A stretch of 64,000 nt of DNA, taken from Gluconobacter cadivus. GTDB taxonomy: Bacteria > Pseudomonadota > Alphaproteobacteria > Acetobacterales > Acetobacteraceae. Position 1 is the first letter of the stretch. Each line of letters opens with the position of its first letter. Below the pieces are notes generated by a model. It made no database searches. It was given only the letters and a program-made list of their open reading frames with translations, and was not told the DNA's origin. Location: positions 124,001 through 188,000 of the forward strand of contig NZ_JABCQI010000008.1 of the NCBI RefSeq assembly GCF_015244745.1, read 5' to 3'. The position numbers and the translations under genes are program-made. Below, piece after piece: positions 53,704 to 63,346 of this stretch.

Positions 53704-55389
53704 ATGAAGGCCGACAAGACAATCGCAAAAGCGTGGGTAAAGGCACAGGGACGCGCCAGCCGCTCCCGAACCTCTGTCGTAGTATGTTTAGGATTGCTCT
53801 CAACCCTGCTGGGACTCCTGCAGGCCTGGGCGCTGGCACGAACGCTCGCCTCAGTGCTGACACACGACACGGACAGTATCGGTCCGGCGATTGTCGCCTT
53901 CCTTCTGGCCTGCCTCCTCAGGGTCATTCTCTCGACCGTGCAGGAAATGACCGCCATATCCGCCGGAATTCAGGGTCGCCGCCGTCTGCGAAAAGAAGTG
54001 CTGGATCGTATCCTCAATGAAGGACCAGCTCTTCTGCGTCGCCACCACAGCGCAGCCATCGCCGCAACGCTGGTTGACCGGATCGAAGCGCTCGACGGCT
54101 ACTTTGCGCGCTGGCTGCCTGCCGCGTCGCTCTGGCTGGTCTCTCAATGGCTGGTCGTGATCGCAGTTTACCTCGAGAATCATCAGGCTGGCCTGATCCT
54201 CGCTGCCTGTTGCGCCGTCCTCCCCATCTTTCAAGCCGTCTTCGGAATCGCCACAGCTGTGGCGTCCCGCAAACAGTTTCTGGCCATGGCACGCCTTCAG
54301 ACGCGTTTTTTGGACCGCGTGAAAGGGATCGCGACCATCGTTCTCTCAGGCGGAACTGAACGCGAGACACAGGCTCTGGCGAAAAGTGCCGACGATCTGC
54401 GCCAACGGACCATGAAAGTCCTGAGGATCGCCTTTCTTGCTTCCGCAACCACGGATGTGGCGATGGTCGTGGCACTCGTGCTGATCGTCGTAACGCAGGC
54501 CCACACCCTCATGGGGCATCCGTCCAACGCCGTCCTGACCCGCGCGCTCTACGCCGTTCTTCTGGTTCCTGAAGCGTTTGCCTCGTTCCGGGCACTTTCA
54601 GCAGCTTATCAGGATCGTGCGCACGCCACCGCCGCCGCAGAAGCCATGCATGAACTGGCCCCGCTAACCGAACGGATAGTCACCACTCCCGATATCCTCC
54701 ATGCCGACAGCGGCATCTCCGTCACGGCAGAGAATGTCTCTTTTGCATGGGACGAGCAGCGCGGCACGGTCATTCACGATATCAGCTTCGTTCTTGCCGC
54801 AGGTGAGACACTGATTCTGGAAGGTGCCTCCGGAGCAGGGAAATCCACGCTTCTGGAACTGCTGCTCGGCTTCGTCTCCCCCTCACAGGGGCGCATCCTG
54901 TTTGATGGTCAGGACATGCAGGGTTTTTCTCCGCGACAGATTTCCTCCCTGATCAGCTGGATCGGTCAGAAGCCGGTCCTGTTTGCCGGGACCATCCGTG
55001 AGAACATCCTGTTCGCCAAGCCCGATGCAACGACCGACGAACTGAACCATGCCATTTCCGCGGCTGCCGTCGATCAGTACCTCTCATCCCTGCCGGACGG
55101 TCTGGAAACGCGGATCGGGGAGGGCGGCTTCGGTCTCTCCGGCGGTCAGGCGCAACGCATTGCCATTGCCCGCACCTATCTCAAAAACTCGCCGCTTCTG
55201 CTGCTGGATGAGCCAACCTCCCATCTTGACCCGAAAACCGAGGCCAGCATCCTCGCAAGCCTGAAAGAACTGGCAAAAGGCCGGACTGTCATTCTTTGCA
55301 GCCATTCCGCACAGGCCCGACAGTTTCAGGGACGCCACCTTGTCCTTGATGGTGGCCGCGCCATCGCCTTTACGGGAGAAGCCGCATGA
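53704..55389 (+). CDS. cydD: Cysteine/glutathione ABC exporter subunit CydD
   Basis: A 561-residue fusion of six membrane helices and an ATPase. Walker A GASGAGKSTLLELL, Walker B LLLLDEPTSHLDPKT and signature GLSGGQAQRIAIARTYL are present. CydDC exports cysteine or glutathione to the periplasm and is needed to assemble cytochrome bd. I choose the ATG at 53,704; a TTG at 53,671 would lengthen it. The stop overlaps the cydC start (ATGA). Confidence 0.9.
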   Translation: MKADKTIAKAWVKAQGRASRSRTSVVVCLGLLSTLLGLLQAWALARTLASVLTHDTDSIGPAIVAFLLACLLRVILSTVQEMTAISAGIQGRRRLRKEVLDRILNEGPALLRRHHSAAIAATLVDRIEALDGYFARWLPAASLWLVSQWLVVIAVYLENHQAGLILAACCAVLPIFQAVFGIATAVASRKQFLAMARLQTRFLDRVKGIATIVLSGGTERETQALAKSADDLRQRTMKVLRIAFLASATTDVAMVVALVLIVVTQAHTLMGHPSNAVLTRALYAVLLVPEAFASFRALSAAYQDRAHATAAAEAMHELAPLTERIVTTPDILHADSGISVTAENVSFAWDEQRGTVIHDISFVLAAGETLILEGASGAGKSTLLELLLGFVSPSQGRILFDGQDMQGFSPRQISSLISWIGQKPVLFAGTIRENILFAKPDATTDELNHAISAAAVDQYLSSLPDGLETRIGEGGFGLSGGQAQRIAIARTYLKNSPLLLLDEPTSHLDPKTEASILASLKELAKGRTVILCSHSAQARQFQGRHLVLDGGRAIAFTGEAA

Positions 55390-57062
55390 GTGCCTCACTG
55401 CCCACGCGCCCGGAAACACGCAGCGAAACAGCGCTTTCCCGAATCCTTCAGGTCTGGCGTCCGCAATATACGCGTCTCATCACAGGCATCATCATTGCCG
55501 AATTGGCCGTCTGTGCGGGACTGGCCCTAATGGGGCAGGCAGGTGGTCGTCTTGCGGGCGCTGCGATCGGCGTTGGAGCCGCCTATCTTCTTCTGCGCCT
55601 GTCCGGTGCCGCCCAGATCGTCCTGCGCTATGTGGAACGTCTGTATACTCATGACGCCATGTTCCGCGCTCTGGCGGATCTGCGGGTTTGGTTTTATCGC
55701 AAACTCGCTGATGGCGCTGCGGCAGGGCTGGGTTTCCAGCGTTCGGGGGATCTGTTGTCCCGCCTCGTGTCCGACGTCCAGACGCTCGACAGCCTCTATC
55801 TGCGAATTTTTGTCCCGCTGGTTTCAGCGCTGCTGACGCTTCCAATCTCCACGATCGTCTGGATGAAAGCAGGAACACAGGCCGGGCTGCTGACAGGCGC
55901 ACTCTTTGCCGTTCTCGCTTTCGTTCTTCCATTGATGGGCGCGCACCTGTCCAAACGTTTCGGGCCGGACATCCTGCATGCAGAATCCGAGCTTCGGGTT
56001 GCTGCACTCGATCTGACCTCGGGCCTTCGCGAGGCACGTGCGTTCGGTGCGGAAGACGTCCTCACCGCGGTCGTTACGGAGCGGCAGGAAACCCTCTTCA
56101 AGGCCCAGCGCCGCCAGCAGACCCGTATGGCGCTCATGCAGGGTTTTGCAGGCCTGATCGCTAAAGGGGGCATCGCCATCATCCTGTGCGCGGTTGCTGG
56201 ACTCCTGTTCCCGCAGGCACCCGCAGTCGCTGGCCTTACAGCGCTTTTCGTTGCCATCACGGCCCTCGAAGGCGTGACAGGTCTGGCACGGGCCGGTCTG
56301 CTGAGCGGACAGGTCAACCACGCCGCCCAGCGGATCGTTGAGATTGCCGATAAGGCTCCCCCCGCTCCAGAAGGCAACGGACCGCTACCGGCCGGACGGG
56401 ATCTGCGTCTCGAAAACGTGACGTTCAGCTGGACACCGGATCGGGCGCCGATCTTCCACAATCTGAGCCTGACCCTGCGTCAGGGAGAGCGCGCGGCGCT
56501 GATCGGGCCTTCCGGAGCTGGAAAATCCAGTCTGGCCGCGCTGATCCTCAAGGCCGCATCTCCTGTTCAGGGCCAGATCCTGCTGGGCGGGACTGACATC
56601 AACACCCTGCGCGACAGCGATCTCCGCTCCCAGATCGCATGGCTGTCACAGGCCAGCCACCTGTTTGATGATACGGTCCGCGGCAACCTGCTTCTTGGCC
56701 GAGAAAATATTTCCGAAGAAGCTCTCTGGACGGCTCTAGAACAGGCCCGGATCGCGGATGTCGTTCGCAGCCTGCCTGACGGACTTGAGACATGGATCGG
56801 CGAAGGCGGCTCGAAACTTTCGGGCGGGCAGGGGCGCCGTATTGCTCTGGCGCGTGTCCTGTTGTCCGATGCGCCCATTCTCGTTCTTGACGAGCCGGCA
56901 ACAGGGCTGGACGCCGATACCGAGCGCTCATTTCTCGAAACGCTCAATAACGCGACCGCAGGGCGAAGCGTTCTGCTGATCGCGCATCGTCTGACAGGCG
57001 TGGAAAAACTTGACCGCATCTGGCGTCTGGAAGACGGACAGGTTATTTCCAGTGCATGCTGA
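55386..57062 (+). CDS. cydC: Cysteine/glutathione ABC exporter subunit CydC
   Basis: A 558-residue partner of CydD. Membrane domain with six helices, then Walker A GPSGAGKSSLAALI, signature KLSGGQGRRIALARVLL and Walker B ILVLDEPATGLDADTE. The order cydD then cydC with ATGA overlap matches the family. The bd oxidase genes cydAB are not in this window. Confidence 0.9.
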   Translation: MSASLPTRPETRSETALSRILQVWRPQYTRLITGIIIAELAVCAGLALMGQAGGRLAGAAIGVGAAYLLLRLSGAAQIVLRYVERLYTHDAMFRALADLRVWFYRKLADGAAAGLGFQRSGDLLSRLVSDVQTLDSLYLRIFVPLVSALLTLPISTIVWMKAGTQAGLLTGALFAVLAFVLPLMGAHLSKRFGPDILHAESELRVAALDLTSGLREARAFGAEDVLTAVVTERQETLFKAQRRQQTRMALMQGFAGLIAKGGIAIILCAVAGLLFPQAPAVAGLTALFVAITALEGVTGLARAGLLSGQVNHAAQRIVEIADKAPPAPEGNGPLPAGRDLRLENVTFSWTPDRAPIFHNLSLTLRQGERAALIGPSGAGKSSLAALILKAASPVQGQILLGGTDINTLRDSDLRSQIAWLSQASHLFDDTVRGNLLLGRENISEEALWTALEQARIADVVRSLPDGLETWIGEGGSKLSGGQGRRIALARVLLSDAPILVLDEPATGLDADTERSFLETLNNATAGRSVLLIAHRLTGVEKLDRIWRLEDGQVISSAC

Positions 57063-57117
57063 ACGGCTGTGCGCCGCCCCAGCTTCACGCCTTTCCACCC
57101 TGACAGGACGCTACGCC

Positions 57118-57525
57118 ATGGCACGTTTCCTCTCCCTCATCCGCATCGCGGCCCCGGTTTTCGTTCTGTCAGCTGCGCTGGCAGGATGCGCCGAACAGCC
57201 CACGCGCGACAGCTACGTCGTTTTCTTCGACCGTGAATCCGTCACACTCAGCCCTGTCGCACAGGCTGTCGTCACCAAGGCCGCAGCAGCAGCCCGCGCT
57301 GAACATGCCACGGTCGTCCGCGTTTCTGGCTCTGCCGGGGTGAATGGTGATGCTGCAGTTCTGAAGGAACTGGCCACGAGCCGCGCGCAGGTTGTTGCCA
57401 CACAGCTCAGCAGTGACGGGATCAACGGCGCCAAGATCGAAATGACGCCCTACACACCAAGCCAGCTTGAAGATTCGCACGTCGCCCTGCGCCGCGTTTC
57501 CATCACCATCGTTCCGGGTCTCTGA
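57118..57525 (+). CDS. Lipoprotein with OmpA-like C-terminal region
   Basis: A 135-residue protein. I choose the ATG at 57,118, which gives signal peptide RIAAPVFVLSAALAGC with a lipobox. The body (YVVFFDRESVTLSPVAQAVV, later GSAGVNGDAAVLKELATSRA) resembles an OmpA-like periplasmic fold that binds peptidoglycan, although the conserved residues are only partly visible. It sits between cydC and recQ; no clear shared role. Confidence 0.75.
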   Translation: MARFLSLIRIAAPVFVLSAALAGCAEQPTRDSYVVFFDRESVTLSPVAQAVVTKAAAAARAEHATVVRVSGSAGVNGDAAVLKELATSRAQVVATQLSSDGINGAKIEMTPYTPSQLEDSHVALRRVSITIVPGL

Positions 57526-57538
57526 TCCGGAAGCAGAA

Positions 57539-59407
57539 ATGACGGAATCGCAGGCCACGCCTCCCGATCAGGCGGGTGCCGGTACAGCGCTGTCTCCTGA
57601 GGACGTTCTGGCGGAAATCTTCGGATTTTCGGGGTTTCGCGGCCTCCAGCAGGAGGCCGTCGAAACGGTCATGCGGGGCGAAGACGTTCTCGTCCTCATG
57701 CCGACTGGCGGCGGCAAGAGCCTGTGCTATCAGGTTCCTGCGCTCTGCCGGGATGGGATGGGTCTCGTCATTTCACCCCTGATCGCCCTGATGGACGATC
57801 AGGTGGCCGGTCTGCGGCAACTTGGAGTTCGGGCAGCCGCCCTGCATTCCGGGCTTGAACCGGATGAACGCGAACAGCTCCAGAGCGATCTGCGCAACAA
57901 CCGGATCGACATTCTTTATATTTCCCCCGAACGCCTGCTTCAGCCGTCCACAGCGAATTTCCTGTCTAAGCGCCGGATTTCCCTGATCGCCATTGACGAA
58001 GCACACTGTATCTCGGCCTGGGGGCATGAATTCCGTCCGGAATACCGCGCACTTGCCAGCCTGCCTGAGATGTTCCCCGGCGTTCCGCGCATTGCCCTGA
58101 CGGCCACAGCCGATCCGAGAACACGCGACGATATCCTGAACGCCTTGGGCATGCCCGACGCACAGGTTCTGATGGCGAGCTTCCATCGCCCCAACCTGAT
58201 CGTGGAAGCCCGCGCCAAAGCCAGCGAGAGCCGTCAGCTTCTCGAAACGCTTCAAAGCCATCGCGAAGGCGCCTCCATCGTTTATTGCGGCAGCCGCAAC
58301 AAGACCGAGCGCGTCGCCACAATGCTGCGTGACAAAGGACTGACGGCTCTGCCGTTTCATGCAGGCCTGTCTGCCATCGAAAAACGCGCCACCCTGATGC
58401 GCTTCCGCTCCGGCGAAGAAATGGTGATCGTCGCGACCATCGCCTTTGGCATGGGCATCGACCGGCCCGACGTGCGCTGCGTCGTTCATCTGGACATGCC
58501 CTCATCGCCGGAAGCATATTACCAGCAGATTGGACGGGCAGGGCGCGACGGCGAGCCTTCCGACACTCTCCTGCTTTATGGCGGAGAGGACATGGCCCGG
58601 GCGCGATACTGGCTCGAACAATCCGCCGCCCCCGACCACGAAAAACGCGTGATGCAGGCCCGGCTGGAAAGCATGATCGCGCTCACCGAAACCACTGGCT
58701 GCCGCACACAGGCGCTTCTTGCGTGTTTCGGTGAGAACCTTGCCCAGCCCTGCGGGCATTGTGACAACTGCATCAACCCGGTCTCGACCTTCGACGGCAC
58801 ACAGGCGGCCCAGAAGGTCCTCTCCGCGATTTATCGCACCGGCCAGCGCCTTGGTGCGGTCCAGCTCTCCAATATCCTGCGCGGCAAGACGAACGAGACG
58901 ATCGAGCGCAATGCCTACCAACATCTTTCCGTATTCGGCATCGGCAAAGAGCATAGCGAACAGTGGTGGCGTGCCGTCATCCGACAACTGATCGCACGGG
59001 GCGCCATCCGGATGCATGGTGAATATGGCAGTCTGGCGCTCCAGAGCGAGATTGCCCGCCCGATCCTGCGCGGTGAGGAACGTGTCGCGCTCAGGCTCGA
59101 AGCTAAAGCTGCATTGACGGCAAGCGCGGGCTCTGACGGCAATACGGAAAACGACCGCCTCTCAGCGGATGAAAAGCCGTATTTCGATGCCCTGCGACAG
59201 TGGCGCCTGTCTGAAGCGCGGGAACAGGAAATCCCGCCTTATGTCATTTTCCACGATTCCGTCCTGCGGGATATCGCCCGCGAACAACCGGACAGCCGGG
59301 ACGGGCTGGGCTGCATTAAAGGCGTCGGCGCCTCGAAACTGGATCGCTACGGAACCGCCGTCCTGACTGTCCTGCGGGAAATCCGCGAGCCTGCCTCAGC
59401 CCACTGA
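57539..59407 (+). CDS. recQ: ATP-dependent DNA helicase RecQ
   Basis: A 622-residue helicase. I choose the ATG at 57,539. Seen: Walker A LMPTGGGKSLCYQVPAL, DEAH box IDEAHCISAWGHEFRPEY, TATADPRTRDDIL, IVYCGSRNKTERVA, FHAGLSAIEKR and QIGRAGRDGEPSDTLL. The RQC zinc site is CFGENLAQPCGHCDNC, and the HRDC domain closes the protein. Starts 13 bases after the lipoprotein. Confidence 0.95.
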   Translation: MTESQATPPDQAGAGTALSPEDVLAEIFGFSGFRGLQQEAVETVMRGEDVLVLMPTGGGKSLCYQVPALCRDGMGLVISPLIALMDDQVAGLRQLGVRAAALHSGLEPDEREQLQSDLRNNRIDILYISPERLLQPSTANFLSKRRISLIAIDEAHCISAWGHEFRPEYRALASLPEMFPGVPRIALTATADPRTRDDILNALGMPDAQVLMASFHRPNLIVEARAKASESRQLLETLQSHREGASIVYCGSRNKTERVATMLRDKGLTALPFHAGLSAIEKRATLMRFRSGEEMVIVATIAFGMGIDRPDVRCVVHLDMPSSPEAYYQQIGRAGRDGEPSDTLLLYGGEDMARARYWLEQSAAPDHEKRVMQARLESMIALTETTGCRTQALLACFGENLAQPCGHCDNCINPVSTFDGTQAAQKVLSAIYRTGQRLGAVQLSNILRGKTNETIERNAYQHLSVFGIGKEHSEQWWRAVIRQLIARGAIRMHGEYGSLALQSEIARPILRGEERVALRLEAKAALTASAGSDGNTENDRLSADEKPYFDALRQWRLSEAREQEIPPYVIFHDSVLRDIAREQPDSRDGLGCIKGVGASKLDRYGTAVLTVLREIREPASAH

Positions 59408-59411
59408 AACT

Positions 59412-59903
59412 TCAGTCATGGGTCAGTTCGTCAGGCCCCGTCACCGTGAAGCTGACAGTGATGCTGCCGCCGTTGAGAATATCGAAAGTGAAGGGCACTT
59501 TGCTCCCTACGGCAGGCATCTGCCGGATACCCATGCACATCATGTGATAGCCCGAGCGCGGGAAAATCATCGTGGAGTCGTGAGGCAGAGCCAGATGCGT
59601 GAAGAGGTCATTCGCCCCTTCGGTCTGCTGTTGGTTCGTATGATGTGCAACCACGTTTTGACAGAGCGGAGATGAAATCCCCTTCAGGAGGTGATCCACG
59701 CTATCGTCGTTGCGAATCGTGAAGTAACCCGCCCCACGGTCTGGAAAATATGCCGAAGGGCGGAACGTCCCGTCCAGAACGACAACGCGCTCCGCATCAT
59801 GAGCGGCATCCGGCGGTGGCGCAGTTCCTGAAAGGGACTGCTGGGCGAAGGCCTGCGACGCAGAGAAAACAAAGAGGGCGGTCAGGACAGATACCCGTTT
59901 CAA
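59412..59903 (-). CDS. PCu(A)C-type periplasmic copper chaperone
   Basis: A 163-residue protein that delivers copper to cytochrome oxidase. I choose the TTG at 59,903, which gives GGGAG 7 bases upstream and a good signal peptide (KRVSVLTALFVFSASQAFA). The PCuAC domain is seen in GAGYFTIRNDDSVDHLLKGI, ending in the metal-binding FPRSGYHMMCMGI. It runs convergent with recQ. Confidence 0.85.
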   Translation of the reverse strand: MKRVSVLTALFVFSASQAFAQQSLSGTAPPPDAAHDAERVVVLDGTFRPSAYFPDRGAGYFTIRNDDSVDHLLKGISSPLCQNVVAHHTNQQQTEGANDLFTHLALPHDSTMIFPRSGYHMMCMGIRQMPAVGSKVPFTFDILNGGSITVSFTVTGPDELTHD

Positions 59904-60024
59904 CGACAGTCTCCCGTGAATGTAGGCAGTCTCGTGTAAGGCCCCGTTTGGGCCAGAACGCATCATCCGGTAAAGTGCGCCCACTTACCCGGCCCCGACA
60001 AGGCCCGAACTCTCAGGATCGCGA

Positions 60025-60525
60025 ATGCGTTGCCCTTTTTGCGGACATGACGATACCCAGGTCAAGGACAGCCGCTCCACGGAAGATGGCGTTGCCATCC
60101 GTCGCCGGCGCGTCTGTTCAGCATGCACGCAGCGTTTTACGACCGTCGAGCGCGTTCAGCTCCGCGAACTTTCCGTCAACAAGGCGGACGGAAGGCGCGT
60201 TCCTTTTGATCGGGACAAGCTGGCACGCTCCATTCGTGTCGCCCTGCGCAAGCGTCCGGTTCCCGAGGAACGTCAGGAACAGCTGGTCAACGGACTGGTC
60301 CGGCAGCTCGAAGCCTCGGGGGAGCATGAAATTTCTTCCCATCGCATCGGTCAGCTTGCGATGGACGCATTGCGCGAAGTGGATGGTGTGGCCTATGTCC
60401 GCTTCACCAGCGTCTACCGCGACTTCCGCGAGGTCGAGGCCTTCTCGAAAATCCTCGCCGACATGAAACCTATTCCCGGGGGAGCAGACATGCCGCACCC
60501 CGACGACTCCCAGGAGACACCATGA
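60025..60525 (+). CDS. nrdR: Transcriptional repressor NrdR
   Basis: A 166-residue zinc-ribbon and ATP-cone protein that represses ribonucleotide reductase genes when dATP is high. Seen: [20 protein letters not shown], the second Cys pair [10 protein letters not shown] and the ATP-cone [18 protein letters not shown]. It is coupled to nusB by a 4-base overlap. Confidence 0.96.
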   Translation: MRCPFCGHDDTQVKDSRSTEDGVAIRRRRVCSACTQRFTTVERVQLRELSVNKADGRRVPFDRDKLARSIRVALRKRPVPEERQEQLVNGLVRQLEASGEHEISSHRIGQLAMDALREVDGVAYVRFTSVYRDFREVEAFSKILADMKPIPGGADMPHPDDSQETP

Positions 60526-61007
60526 CCGTTACCGACGCCCCCGCCACAAACCCGACGCGCCGCAGCCGGACCATCGCCCGTGTCGCGGCCGTTCAGGCGC
60601 TGTTCCAGTGCGAACAGTCCGGCGACACGGCGGAAACCGTCATCAGCCAGTTCATTCGTCATCGCCGCGTCAGTTCCACGGCCCTGTTCGAAGACGGCCA
60701 TATCCCAGATGCCGACCTGAAGCTGTTTCAGGAAATCGTCCTTGGCGTCACCCGTCGACAGGATGATATCGATACAAAACTGAGCGCCGTTCTGCCCGAA
60801 CAGTGGCCACTGCCGCGGCTGGACCCTGTTCTGCGTGCATTGCTGCGTGGTGCCGTTTTTGAGCTGATCGGCACGGACACACCGGACCGGATCATCATCA
60901 ACGAATATCTGGACGTCGCTCACGGCTTCTTCTCCGGCGACGAACCCAAGATGGTCAATGGCATCCTCGATACTCTCAGCCGCAGCGGTAATGACGGCAA
61001 CGCCTGA
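60522..61007 (+). CDS. nusB: Transcription antitermination protein NusB
   Basis: A 161-residue all-helical protein of the ribosomal RNA antitermination complex. Seen: [59 protein letters not shown] and [11 protein letters not shown]. Starts in the nrdR stop (ATGA) and ends 3 bases before thiL. The riboflavin genes often found between nrdR and nusB in alphaproteobacteria are absent. Confidence 0.95.
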   Translation: MTVTDAPATNPTRRSRTIARVAAVQALFQCEQSGDTAETVISQFIRHRRVSSTALFEDGHIPDADLKLFQEIVLGVTRRQDDIDTKLSAVLPEQWPLPRLDPVLRALLRGAVFELIGTDTPDRIIINEYLDVAHGFFSGDEPKMVNGILDTLSRSGNDGNA

Positions 61008-61010
61008 TTC

Positions 61011-61988
61011 ATGACGGGCAGATCGGATTCCGAAGACGCCGGATCAAGCGAGTTCAGCTTCATTGCCCGTCATTTCCGGCCACTCGCCGGACCGGAAGCG
61101 CTCGACCTGCGGGATGACTGCGCACTGATGCGCTGTCCCGTAGGCGAGGAGTTCGCCATCTCGACCGACACCATGGTCGAGAACGTCCATTTTCTTCCGG
61201 ATGACCCACCAGAAACTCTCGGTCGCAAGCTGTTGCGGTGCAACCTCTCCGATCTGGCGGCCATGGGCGCACGGCCTCATGCCTATACGCTGAACGTAAC
61301 CGTCCCACGCGGAGGGCGACACGACGAAAGCTGGTTTGCTGCATTCTCGCACGGCCTTGCAGAAGACCAGCACCACTACGGTGTGCATCTGATCGGCGGC
61401 GATACCACCTCCATCTCTGGGCCACTGGTTCTGTCCGCAACTGTATTCGGACTTCTCAAACAGAACACAGCGCTTCGCCGCAACACCGCCAGAGCAGGCG
61501 ACGATATCTGGGTGACCGGCACGATCGGAGACGCCGCTCTGGGCTTGCTCGTGCTTCAGGGCAGGCTCAAGGATCCGTCGGGCTTTCTGGCCACACGATA
61601 CCGCCTGCCTCAGCCCAGAACCGGCTTAAATCTTCACGGCATTGTCAACGCAGCCATGGATATCTCAGACGGCCTCGTGCAGGACTGCGGCCATATCGCA
61701 GCAGAATCCGGCGTCCAGCTCGTTATCGAATCGGAAGCCGTTCCTGCTTCGGAGGCTGCCGCATCGCTCGGGCAGGACTGGCTCATGCAACGGCTGTGTG
61801 GTGGCGACGATTACGAACTGCTCCTCACATGCCCGCCCGAACGATCACGTGTACTTCAGTCTGTATGCAAAGGTGCTCGAATCCCGGTCCATCGTATTGG
61901 TCGAGTGCAAACGGGACGAGGCGTCAGACTTCTGGACGCAACAGGGCAAGATATTGCGCGCGAACAGGGTGGCTGGCAGCATTTCTGA
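61011..61988 (+). CDS. thiL: Thiamine-monophosphate kinase
   Basis: A 325-residue enzyme making thiamine diphosphate from the monophosphate. Seen: LRDDCALMRCPVGEEFAIST, DTMVENVHFLPDDPPETLGR, NLSDLAAMGARPHAYTLNVT, GGDTTSISGPLVLSATVFG, DISDGLVQDCGHIA and CGGDDYELLLTCP. All fit ThiL. Last gene of nrdR-nusB-thiL. Confidence 0.95.
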   Translation: MTGRSDSEDAGSSEFSFIARHFRPLAGPEALDLRDDCALMRCPVGEEFAISTDTMVENVHFLPDDPPETLGRKLLRCNLSDLAAMGARPHAYTLNVTVPRGGRHDESWFAAFSHGLAEDQHHYGVHLIGGDTTSISGPLVLSATVFGLLKQNTALRRNTARAGDDIWVTGTIGDAALGLLVLQGRLKDPSGFLATRYRLPQPRTGLNLHGIVNAAMDISDGLVQDCGHIAAESGVQLVIESEAVPASEAAASLGQDWLMQRLCGGDDYELLLTCPPERSRVLQSVCKGARIPVHRIGRVQTGRGVRLLDATGQDIAREQGGWQHF

Positions 61989-62013
61989 AGCCACCCTGTA
62001 ACAAACCTAGCCT

Positions 62014-63207
62014 TCAGGCCGGATCGTCGATCGGCCGTTCATAAAGCCGATAGCGCTTGTAAGGCTCGGGCACGATGCTTTCTGCCAGATTGCGCATGTT
62101 GGAGTCAGAAGCCTGAATCCAGCCCAGCTCCACCCAGGAATAGGGCAGGGACTTCCGGCGACGCATCAGTTCGGCAATCGCCAGAGACGGCAGAAGTGCC
62201 CCCAGAACGGTGCCACGTAGACGCTGCGTTACACCGAGCAGAATAACTCGCGCCGAATGAAAGCGATGCGTCGTCAGACGGGCCGCAAGCTTCACCCAAC
62301 CCAGAGGCGAGGGCGCACCACCCAGATCACCGGCAATATCGTAAAGATTGGGAACCACCAGCGCCATGGCGACGGGTTCACCATCCTGATCGATCTGGAC
62401 GTAATGTTCAGGACGAAGAACCGGACCAAGCTGCTTGATCATGGCCTTCATCTCGTAATCCTGAAGGGGTACGAAATTGAACTTGTCGCTCCAGGCATCA
62501 TTGTAAAGCTGACGCAGGATTTCGCCCTGCTCGGCAATCTGCTTCTTCGACAGACGCCTGATGGCAATGGAGCCGAGTCGGCCTTCACCAATTTTCAGAT
62601 CGCCCGGAACCTTGAAACGCGATTCCGTCTGATCATCAAGATCGAGCTTATAGCTCAAAAGGTCTTCAACGGGCGTATAGCCCGCGTCTTCAACCAGTTT
62701 CCCCATCAGGCGCGGATGCCAGGGCATGGCGACCATCAGGGGTTGGTCCTGCCCTTCGATCATCAGGCCGGATTCGCCATTGCCGCTCAGCGTCACCGGC
62801 CCGCGCATTGTCTGCATGCCCTGAAGACGCAGCCAGCTCCGGGCCGTCTCCAGCAGTGCGCTGACGACGCTGCCTTCAGGAACAGCATCCAGCGCGCCGA
62901 AACAGCCGATTTTCATGCCCCAGTGCTCAATGGCACGATGGTCCACGATTGCTGCAATGCGCCCCACAGCCGTGTTTCCACGCCATGCCAGAAAGTAGCG
63001 GATGCTCGCATGGCGGAAAATCGGCGCTTTTTTCGGGTTCAGCAGATCATCCTGTTCCATGTCGAAAGCAGGGACAAAGCCCGTCATTCCGGCGTAGATA
63101 CGACGCGGAAGCGTCGTAAACAGTTTGAGATCAGCCCGCGTCGTCACTGGCCGAACCACAAGATCATCATGCGGCGCAGGGATGTCAGTCCTGTCGGGCA
63201 GTGTCAT
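62014..63207 (-). CDS. GNAT-like acyltransferase fold protein, possible ceramide-synthase-type enzyme
   Basis: A protein of about 397 residues from the ATG at 63,207 (the frame continues to 63,273). The sequence has the large GNAT-like family plan: RRIYAGMTGFVPAFDMEQDD, RYFLAWRGNTAVGRIAAIVD, GCFGALDAVPEGSVVSALLE and MRGPVTLSGNGESGLMIEG. Members are widespread in alphaproteobacteria and are often misnamed. Caulobacter ceramide synthase belongs to a similar fold, but I cannot confirm orthology. Divergent from an SDR gene. Confidence 0.7.
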   Translation of the reverse strand: MTLPDRTDIPAPHDDLVVRPVTTRADLKLFTTLPRRIYAGMTGFVPAFDMEQDDLLNPKKAPIFRHASIRYFLAWRGNTAVGRIAAIVDHRAIEHWGMKIGCFGALDAVPEGSVVSALLETARSWLRLQGMQTMRGPVTLSGNGESGLMIEGQDQPLMVAMPWHPRLMGKLVEDAGYTPVEDLLSYKLDLDDQTESRFKVPGDLKIGEGRLGSIAIRRLSKKQIAEQGEILRQLYNDAWSDKFNFVPLQDYEMKAMIKQLGPVLRPEHYVQIDQDGEPVAMALVVPNLYDIAGDLGGAPSPLGWVKLAARLTTHRFHSARVILLGVTQRLRGTVLGALLPSLAIAELMRRRKSLPYSWVELGWIQASDSNMRNLAESIVPEPYKRYRLYERPIDDPA

Positions 63208-63346
63208 AATGGCAGGTGTACCTCTGATCGAAAAAAACATCCCGTCCAGCGGGCTGATGTGCCAGTACGGCACGGGGTCGCATCTTGTTGCATGGGAGGG
63301 CTATACCCTTCCAGCCCCGATCCGACCACGAATAAAGCGGTTTTCC